From the NCBI RefSeq assembly GCF_010183535.1, contig NC_071328.1, positions 8,742,001-8,806,000 of the forward strand: 64,000 nucleotides of DNA, in the 5' to 3' direction. The DNA is from Caenorhabditis remanei (taxonomy: Eukaryota > Nematoda > Chromadorea > Rhabditida > Rhabditidae). Below are positions 56,624 to 64,000 of the stretch, piece after piece. The first letter of the stretch is position 1, and every line of letters starts with the position of its first letter. The position numbers and the translations under genes are program-made. The notes under the pieces were generated by a model. The model made no database searches and was not told where the DNA came from. It saw nothing but the letters and a program-made list of their open reading frames with translations.

Positions 56624-58042
56624 TTTTCATTATTCGAAATCAGTGTCCCTGGTATCTCTCTCATTCTTAAAATTAGTTTTCAAAAAGAAAGTAAAACTTT
56701 TCGAAACTATTAAAATAGCTTGTAAATCCATCCGCTTCTTTACGTCATCCCCTCCTCCTCCCTGTTTCCGTAGACATAATCTCGCTTTCAATTGTGCCAA
56801 GTTGTTTCCAAAAAGACTAGTGAAACCTCTTACAATCCCCCATGTCCCACTACTTTTCGGCTTATCCCTTTTCCTCTTACTTTCGGACATTATCTTTTCT
56901 GCCAAAAACTGCTTTTTTGATGTATGTGTATGTATTTGGGGAGGTATTATGTCATCCGCGCGGTATGAGAGAAGACGGTTTTCGATGGTTCCGGATGACG
57001 GGTTCCGGACAAAAAATAGAGAAGATGGGGAGGCGATACAGATCATTTCAGATTGCCAAAGTCTCGTCAAAGTCAACAAAAAAGAAGTCTCTTTGTTTGT
57101 TCAGGTAGATTACGTAAATCTTATGGAGAAGGGAAAAAGGGATATTGAAGAGGTAAAAGTAAAAGGAGGTAAAACATGTATAGTACAGATTTGAAACTCA
57201 TACATTCGTAGACGCAGAAAAAGTTTTCACGACTTCACGAAGTTATGAAAAATGCAGGTTCATTAGGATGCCGTTCTGAGAATTTGAGACGTTAAAAGTA
57301 TTGTTTCTTGACAATCTGAGGAATGATGTGCAGTTGGAATTGACGGATAATGAACGGTGTATCCGAATGTTGCAATCGAAATGAGTCAAGTTACAGTACT
57401 TTGCGACATATTTTTCAGCAATTGTTTCAGTGATTGTCTAAGTTAGAAGCCGAGATTATTCTGCATTTTCAGACAAGCTTCTCGTTTGTTTAGAAAAAAC
57501 CTTCATTTCCAAGGTTGCAGCGTTTCAGACACAAGAATTTCTTTTGAAAATTCCCGGTTGTAAAGATTTTAACTCGAGAAAATAAGCTTTCTGGAACTAT
57601 AAGATATTCTAATGACAATACAATTTCCACGATAAACCAGACATCCTCTTTAATCTTTAGAACTTTCTCCCATCTCTTTCTCACATAGACAGTCCAAAAA
57701 GTGTAATGATATATCAGAATCCGTTTATCATAACATAATGATCACTTCATTTCACAACTTCTTCTTCTTAATCTCGTCGTTCTCACCAAGTTGTACATCT
57801 CTTCTCTCCCACCTCGCTTACTCATGTCGCCCGACGGAATAGTCTCACACAAAAAATGAAGATGCGGAAATCTCTCTCTCTCTTTTTCCTTCTAAATCTG
57901 TTTCTGCCAACATCACAATTGTTTAGCAACTACATCGTTTTCCATCCATTGTCGTTTCGCAAGAGGAGCCATCTCATAATCGTCCCTCTTCCCCCAGTCA
58001 AAACCTCTCGCTTCAAACGGGTTTGTACCTAAAGAAGAAAAT
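56624..58042. other. Intergenic region between tetraspanin and the Gly/Pro gene
   Basis: Overlapping sense and antisense ORFs of 150-180 codons occur at 56630-57194. Neither has a domain, a supported start or splice evidence. The rest shows nothing recognisable except a TCTC run near 57875. Confidence 0.45.
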
Positions 58043-58073
58043 GTGGGCGGAGCTTGGCTGATCCGGTATAAAA
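58043..58073 (+). promoter_or_regulatory. Core promoter of the Gly/Pro secreted protein gene
   Basis: A GC-box-like GTGGGCGGAGC (58043-58053) is followed by a TATAAAA box (58067-58073), about 80 bases before the ATG. A clear TATA box fits a strongly and tissue-specifically expressed gene. Confidence 0.65.
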
Positions 58074-58154
58074 AGGACGGACAGTGGCATGCCAATGAGC
58101 CATTTTACTTTCATTCCTTCTATTACCGTCTTCAAAACTTTCTCCAAACTAAAA

Positions 58155-58712
58155 ATGGTAAGTTTACAACTTTCAAATTTTAGACATTTTCTCTTTAGTC
58201 TAAGAGTTTTCTAGAGCTAGCTGATTCTTTTTTCATTTACCATTTTAATTTCCACAATATTTAGATCGCCCGTCTCGCCATCGCCGCCCTTCTTGTCTCC
58301 AGCTCTTTGGCCTGTCTTCCAGGACTCGGTGGACTCGGAGGAGGATGTGGAGGAGCTGCTGCTTCCCCATGTGCTGCTCCACCACTACCACCACCTGTAG
58401 CATGCGGAGGAGGATGTGGAGCTGCGTGAGTTTTGGAATAGAATGGGTTACTGTAGGTCTCGAAGATGTCTGGAGACATATGTATAAACTAGACGATCAA
58501 GATAATTTCAAATGAAAACATTATTTTCAACATAAAAACTTCTTATTTGCAGTCCATACCCAGCCGGCCCAATGGCTGCTCCATACCTTGCCCCAGCTGC
58601 CATCGCCCCACCACCACCACCACAAGGACCAGTCATCGGAGTCGGAGCTCAACCAGCCATCTACTCTGCCCCACTTCCAGCTGGAAATGCTTACGTTGGA
58701 CAAGGAAAATAA
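58155..58712 (+). CDS. Small secreted Gly/Cys/Pro/Ala-rich protein
   Basis: Three exons; the first contributes only the ATG (58155-58157), then 58265-58425 and 58553-58712, for 107 residues. A signal peptide (MIARLAIAALLVSSSLA) is followed by CLPGLGGLGGGCGG, a PPLPPP stretch, a second GGGCG and an Ala/Pro-rich end. Codon choice is strongly biased (GGA, CCA, GCC, CTC), as in highly expressed worm structural genes. The class is extracellular, possibly cuticle, eggshell or gland related, but no specific family or function is recognised. The clear TATA box upstream agrees with high expression. Confidence 0.85.
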
Positions 58713-58857
58713 GAGAACACTTTTCTAGAAATAATCTATGATCCATAGCCATCTATTGATCTTCTCTGTATATTTGTTGGTGTTGATTTTATTTTATTTT
58801 TCCCTTTGGTTCAATTTTTTCTCAAATTTATTTTAAGATAAAGTATGGTGACAGTTT

Positions 58858-60947
58858 TTAAGCAATAATATGTGGTGCTGACATCATGATAGCTAAAATA
58901 GAAATAACAATGAATACAGTGAAGAGTAAAAGACACGCCCTGTCCACAACCATTGCAGCGAATCTCCAATCTGTCTGAATCCTCTCGTCATGTTCTTCTT
59001 TACTGTAGAAAGCGACAACTTTTCTCAATTCTGTGTGAACCGAATGGAGAAGAAGGATTTGTGCTTCGTATCCAGCATGGTTTGATGGAAGATTACAGCT
59101 GGAAAAAATACGCTTGATTTATCTTCGTTTCCTAACTTACTCCAGTGGATTTTTTGGTTTCTTCGGCATTTTATCAGTGTTATCGATCACATTAGCCTTC
59201 ACAAACTTATATCCGGGACGAGACATGAACAGAAGCCACGGGAGAAACTCGAGAAGAATCCGACGAACAAGTGGATTCATTTCATGACTGTCAGCACTTC
59301 TGAAGTGAAGGTTCAAGACGACGATTGTGAAGACAACAGATGCAGAAACAACCAACATACAGCAGGAGAAGAAGACACCTGGAAATTTGAATACAGAGTA
59401 CAATAATAACTTTTTCCTGAGAAGTTATCAGGCCCCTTTTCCCACATTCATATTCAGTTTCTCCTCTTTTTCTCTCAAATGATATACCTCATTCTATCTT
59501 CTACACTAATACAAAACCAAATTGGAATCAAAGCATAAAGAACAAGGATTGAATTGAAATCATCACCCAATCTCATTTACATAAATTAACTGACCAATTA
59601 ACGGCACTGCTTCCGATGTTGGCGGCGTCATTTCGGATACCATACTCAAGAAGAAAACGATTGCCAACAGGATTGTGACTTCTGCAAAAAAGAGAACAAA
59701 GATTGGAAAAGAAGGTTGAAACTATGAAAGTTTGAAACCTTTCAGTCTTACCCAGTGTAATTTTTTCTCCAGCATCTGGAGGAAACATGAATCCAAGAAT
59801 TGCCATCAGTGATATTAGAAGAGAAGGAATAATCAAATTGAATCCTGAAAAAGCACAGGAAAAATGAGAATATCCGTATTTTTGAAACTACCGTAATACA
59901 AAGTTCGTCTTCTGATATGCAAATAATAATTGACAGTTGGATATGGTTCAGGACAACATTTAAAATAACTGACGATTCGTTTTGCATTTGTACTGATTAC
60001 TTGCCATTCTCCATTCACGAGATATGTCGATAAGTCCATCGATTGTGCTGAAAACTGTTAGGTTGTGATGATGACTGTTTGGTTTCAATAGAAAGACGGA
60101 TTGAATCTAAAAACTTCAACAAAAAACGCTCACTTCCATTGGAGTCATCATCAATTTGTAAATCAATCGCATATCCATGAAAAGTCCAAGATCCAAACTT
60201 CATTTCGCATACTTGATCATCAAAAGGAAACCACGTGACATCCAATTGACAGACAAATTTTAAAACTCCTGGAGGAATCCATACAACTGTTCCAGTATGA
60301 TATGTTAGTAGATTTGATTTGAACGTCGAGTCGAAATCTTCAGCAGCACTAAAAACTATCAATCTGAAAATAGAAACACTAAAAACTAACCTGTTATATA
60401 ACAGAACATCTGGTTTCCAGATATGATCTGAACTCCCTGGGAATCGAATATCTTGAATTCCTCCGTATTTTTTTGGTTCCCATTGTAGTTTATGGTCGAA
60501 CCACGTCTGAAAATCATCCATTTCCCAGTTCTGTTTTATCGTGATGAATTATTGAGATACTACTCATTACTTACACATACTAATTACCTATTTCTATCTC
60601 ATTTGCAACTTTAAACATATAAAAAACTATTTTTCAACTATCAAAAAATCTTACATAACTGAGCCACGCATTGACTGAAACAATCTGATTCTTCTCATCA
60701 ACATCTAATATTTGTTGTAGAAATAATTTAATTTTGACCACCAATGGCTGAGAAGAGTTCTGAACAGGCCGTTCCAGAGGATTATAACCTGAAAATGTTT
60801 TCTTAGAGTTTTTATCAAAAATAAAAGAGAGAAACCTTTCAATAAATCTGTAAAAAGCTTTGTCTCTGCGACACTTCCATTTCCGAGTTTTGAGTTTAGA
60901 AGAGTAAGAAAAATGGTAAAAAAGAAAGTAATTTGTTTAAATATCAT
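58858..60947 (-). CDS. acr-11: Nicotinic acetylcholine receptor alpha-type subunit
   Basis: Ligand-gated cation channel subunit of neuronal or muscle membrane. Nine exons (60947-60836, 60788-60655, 60506-60391, 60348-60134, 60047-59892, 59844-59752, 59681-59595, 59378-59141, 59098-58858) join in frame to 463 residues, the family length. A signal peptide ([17 protein letters not shown]) is followed by the binding-loop [11 protein letters not shown] and the Cys-loop [16 protein letters not shown] vicinal Cys pair ([10 protein letters not shown]) marks an alpha-type subunit. Next come M1 ([20 protein letters not shown]), a cation-selective M2 ([20 protein letters not shown]), M3 and a late M4 ([19 protein letters not shown]). 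It resembles the ACR-16/alpha-7-like group. The acr-11 name rests on similarity and on its place next to maco-1 and the thioredoxin gene. The 42-base intron after LYN is very short. Confidence 0.9.
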
Positions 60948-61641
60948 TTTAGAAAGTATAAGAGAAAGCTCTCCAAAAATCCATTTCGTTTTTCTCTTCG
61001 ACGTCTCTTGATTCGGTACACTCTTCCATTGGGTGATATGAAAAAGAGCAAACAGAAAAAGACCAAGACACTTGTCATGCAGTCAGATGGGATTAGAAAA
61101 TAATTCGATATTTTAAAAAATTTTGAAAACGCCTAATTAAAACTCACTAAGAAAGTGGTTCACATAAATGTTTATAAAATACATTACACAGATTGATATC
61201 GATATACGAAATAATGAAAAGAAAGGGTCACAATTGTAGTCTCACGGGAGTAGATGTTCACAACCTAATCAAAAGGAAAAGGGGAAATGGAAATTAAGAT
61301 AACAGGAGATCTCAATTGAATAAGGGGAGAGATTTGAAAAATGGGGATAAACACTGAAAATAGACGAAGTGAGAAAGAGAAATAGGAGACAATGGGATTC
61401 AATGTAAAAACATACGAAACGACATCAATCATTTTCTGTTTTCGTTCTAAGTTCGTATACTTTGAGCATAAATTTTTAGCTCGATCAAGAAACTGAAAAT
61501 GGCAGACACCGGATCAGGAAAGTTGAAGATAGCAGTGAATCACAAAAAAGAAACATTGTTCAATCTGTCTGCTCAATATTTACTAGATTTCATCAGGATA
61601 AAAATAATTTGTGAGATTCTTTGTCAACGGATTCAGAGTAT
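60948..61641. other. Spacer between acr-11 and the PP4 regulatory subunit gene
   Basis: Should contain the acr-11 promoter and the PP4R2 3'UTR. No ORF worth calling. Confidence 0.5.
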
Positions 61642-63161
61642 CTAAGCTTCAGAAGCAATTTCCATCTCCTCATCTGTCCTCTCCTCCTTTTCTGATTTTT
61701 CTGATTCTGTGCCAATTTCTTCTTGTGGCATTTCTTCTTCGTGCCCTTCTGATGTTTTTTCTTTCGTCGTCTCCATTTCATCCTTTGCCTCTTCTTTTTT
61801 GCTTGGGCTTGCAATCTGAGTTCCAGTAGTAGAATTAGAAGCGGATTTCGGAGATGATACTGGTGAGATCGCCTTCGGGGATGATGCAGGTGATGTGGCT
61901 TTTGGAGATGAAGATGGTGAGTTGTTGCTAATCGGAGAACGTGCTGTTGGAGGAGCAAACGATGGTGATGAATTCGGAGATGATGTAGAGCGTGGAGCAG
62001 GCATTGATTTTTGACTCATATCTAGCGGTTCTTCACTCGACGAAGAAGACGAGGAGGACGATTGAAACTCGTTCTTCAATTTTTCCAACTCCATCATTTC
62101 TACTTCATCCTGGAATCAAAACATATTTTTTGATTACTTAACTCAATGTTTTGTGCAGTAAATTGAATAATATTAAAAAAACTAACCACTGCACCGAAGA
62201 AAAGATTCTCAACATTTTGTTGATGGCTGTGTGGAACTTCCCAATCACCGAATGATCGACCACCGTGCTCATTTATTGTTGTGACAACATTTATAACCTG
62301 AAACATAACATTTTAATGAATATTGCGAACGACTAATCTTGAGCTACCTTATCGACAGCGCGCAAGAATTTGTCAATAGTGTTGTAGTGTTTCATTGGTT
62401 CAGTGAGCAACTCGCAGAGTCGTTGCCACGTAAATGGGAATCCGTCGAATGATTTCGCTTTATCGAGTACGAATTCCATCGATTCTTCTGTGTTGAAAAC
62501 CACTGGAGTAGTTTTAATCAAATTGATTTTGTCTGGAAGGAAAACTTAGGAACGAATTGTAGCCTTCACTGGCGCATTTTGAATAGAATAACGACACCAC
62601 ATAAACAACAATATTAAAGCAGAACTTACGTCCTAAAATAGACATTTTCTCTTTCACTGGTGGTTCAACTGCTTTTTCAACTTCGTTGTTTGCCTGTGAG
62701 GCGGCTTTTTCAGCGGCAGCTTCTTTCTTTTTCTTCTCCACATTCATAAACTCAGTGATGCAGAACTGAAACTCAGATTTCAATTTTTGGAACCAAATCA
62801 ATATGGTGCAAACCTCCAGTTTCCAGAGAAACGCCGGCCGGACAATATTCCATGCGATAGCGGGAACTCCCCATTGAGCACTAGCTCTAAAATATTGTTC
62901 CACATCTTCGTTTGGATGATGACGGAATGTATCGCCTTCAATTACCAGAAGTTGTTCCTGTAAATGGACCTTTTTTGTTTCAGAAATGCTATCAAATAAC
63001 AATAAAACCTCAGTTGGAGTTTCGAAACTTGACAGTGCAGTTGTATAATTCAAGAGATGTGTTTCGTTAATTTCTCGAGCCTGTGGGTCTTTCACTATCA
63101 TTGGATACACATCAATTTTCGCTTTCTTTCGTTCTGGCGACGTTCCTGGAGATTTCACCAT
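61642..63161 (-). CDS. ppfr-2: Protein phosphatase 4 regulatory subunit 2 (PPP4R2 family)
   Basis: Regulatory subunit that targets the PP4 catalytic subunit, acting mainly in the nucleus and at centrosomes. Exons 63161-63009, 62957-62814, 62765-62630, 62532-62348, 62297-62187 and 62109-61642 join in frame to 398 residues. The diagnostic segment is GFPFTWQRLCELLTEPMKHY followed by NTIDKFLRAVDKVINVV, which matches the PPP4R2 core. The N-terminal half also has the conserved W-rich RASAQWGVPAIAW region. From about residue 240 the tail is low complexity: Ser runs, Ser-Pro-Lys repeats and a Glu/Lys-rich acidic end, as in other family members. The ATG follows an AATTTCAG acceptor. It is divergent from the next gene. 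The ppfr-2 symbol is by homology. Confidence 0.85.
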
Positions 63162-63523
63162 TCTGAAATTTAAGAAAAAATGATAAGGGTCAAAAATTTC
63201 GGAAACAAAGAGCAAAATAACGGCGAAGGGCGCACAAAAAAACCGAAGAAGGCTCGTTTTTCTCTGCGCTCTTCTCTCTCTGCAACGTGTCAATAGAGCG
63301 TAGTTGGATGTTATCTTTTCTTTTTTGGAGGTAACTCAAATTTGAATTTTCGGTTATTGTTTCAAAAACGCTTTTAAAACGACTTGATAAACATTTTTAG
63401 AGGTTTTTTTTTAATTTGACGTGTGCCTGAAACAATAAAACAAAGCTGTTAACGCAAAACTCTGTACTCGCATCAATCATTGCTAGTTTTTATATATAAA
63501 TTGATGCTCTGTACTGTATCATA
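63162..63523. promoter_or_regulatory. Divergent promoter between PP4R2 and the last gene
   Basis: A 362-base gap between outward-facing start codons. A TATATATAAA stretch (63491-63500) lies about 25 bases before the plus-strand ATG. Confidence 0.5.
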
Positions 63524-64000
63524 ATGTCTCAAAATCAAAAAGGCCGTAGAAGAGAAGAAAAAGGCAGAAGAACTGGTAGAGGAGCTTTTCCATCGAAACA
63601 AATCTTAACAAGTGTCGTTGTTCCGTCACAATCAACTACTCCACTTCAGTCAACTCCTTCTCCATCTTCTCGTCCACCTTCTCAATCTCATCCACCTGTT
63701 GCAAAAGTTCCATTGACGATAGGAACTCAGCGTTCATTAACAGTCAATATTCCGAAAGATCCGTCTTCAACGCCAGTTGTACTTATTAAGGAGGCGAAAT
63801 TTCCTCGCAGAGTAGTCAAGGTAATGTCTCTTTACAGGAAATGGATACTGACAATTTGTCGTTTCACAGGAGAAAGCAGAGAAAGAGCCACCGAAAGCGA
63901 CGATTCGAAAGAAAAAGACATCAGTAACTCGTTCCATTTCACTCGAAACAAAAGTAGCTATTCTTCTGATGAATTTTATGAAATTAATCATTTCAGACAT
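63524..64000 (+). CDS. Start of an unrecognised Ser/Pro/Thr-rich basic protein (partial)
   Basis: The first exon (63524-63820) encodes 99 residues: a basic N-terminus (MSQNQKGRRREEKGRRTGRG), a Ser/Thr/Pro-rich part, then KEAKFPRRVVK. The second exon starts at 63870 after TTTCACAG and is Lys-rich. It probably ends at 63953, with a 43-base intron (GTAGC...ATTTCAG) before the window edge. No domain is visible and the gene continues outside the window, so no function is assigned. The basic, disordered character would suit a nuclear or RNA-binding protein. Confidence 0.65.
   Translation, partial: MSQNQKGRRREEKGRRTGRGAFPSKQILTSVVVPSQSTTPLQSTPSPSSRPPSQSHPPVAKVPLTIGTQRSLTVNIPKDPSSTPVVLIKEAKFPRRVVKVMSLYRKWILTICRFTGESRERATESDDSKEKDISNSFHFTRNKSSYSSDEFYEINHFRH

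Noticed and set aside
56630..57194. Overlapping sense (183 codons) and antisense (149 codons) ORFs
   Set aside because: Each could look like protein over part of its length, but neither has a domain, a credible start or splice sites, and they exclude each other.
60348..60400. A 27-base intron option in acr-11 ending at the first TTTTCAG
   Set aside because: Too short for worm splicing and gives RLIVFSAAE. The 42-base option ending GTTTTTAG restores the family sequence LYNSAAEDF.

Overview
The window is nuclear DNA of a Caenorhabditis nematode. Introns are short and AT-rich with TTTCAG acceptors, several start codons directly follow an acceptor (as in trans-spliced worm mRNAs), U6 snRNA genes sit inside introns, and most proteins match worm families I recognise (macoilin, ACR-11-type receptor, TRP-4/NOMPC, DUF316 protein, supplementary nuclear receptor). 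I cannot fix the species. The maco-1, thioredoxin and acr-11 block recalls one C. elegans chromosome I neighbourhood, while trp-4 in C. elegans, as I remember it, lies elsewhere on that chromosome, so a relative or a rearranged region is possible. I saw no tRNA, rRNA or CRISPR. Exon coordinates come from splice-site and reading-frame checks by eye; expect occasional errors of one or two bases.

Layout. 0.4-2.0 kb: alpha-tubulin (+). 2.1-4.0 kb: a palindromic mobile element. 4.0-5.2 kb: nuclear hormone receptor (-). 5.2-6.7 kb: locally duplicated non-coding DNA. 6.7-14.9 kb: trp-4 mechanosensory channel (-) with two possible N-termini. 15-20.9 kb: mostly non-coding. 20.9-30.0 kb: a large unrecognised AT-hook protein (+) whose eleventh intron contains a hAT-like insertion. 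30-34 kb: non-coding with a second hAT-like element. 34.1-36.0 kb: small basic nematode protein (+). 36.7-37.0 kb: a MITE. 37.0-38.3 kb: DUF316 secreted protein (-). 39.4-43.7 kb: maco-1 (-) with a U6 gene in its last intron. 43.7-51.4 kb: non-coding DNA with a 1.1-kb inverted-repeat element and weak small ORFs. 51.4-54.1 kb: thioredoxin-domain membrane protein (-) with two more U6 genes in its introns. 54.6-56.5 kb: tetraspanin (+). 58.2-58.7 kb: small secreted Gly/Pro protein (+). 58.9-60.9 kb: acr-11-type acetylcholine receptor subunit (-). 61.6-63.2 kb: PP4 regulatory subunit 2 (-). 63.5 kb to the end: start of an unrecognised Ser/Pro-rich gene (+).

The genes are independent housekeeping or neuronal genes and no operon is obvious. 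The thioredoxin/tetraspanin and PPP4R2/63.5-kb pairs are divergent with gaps of about 0.5 and 0.4 kb. Tubulin/nhr and 34-kb gene/DUF316 are convergent, and in both pairs a mobile element lies in the gap. The most notable structures are the mobile-element insertions, one exactly at a splice donor, the nested U6 triplet, the repeated-domain AT-hook protein and the alternative trp-4 N-terminus.
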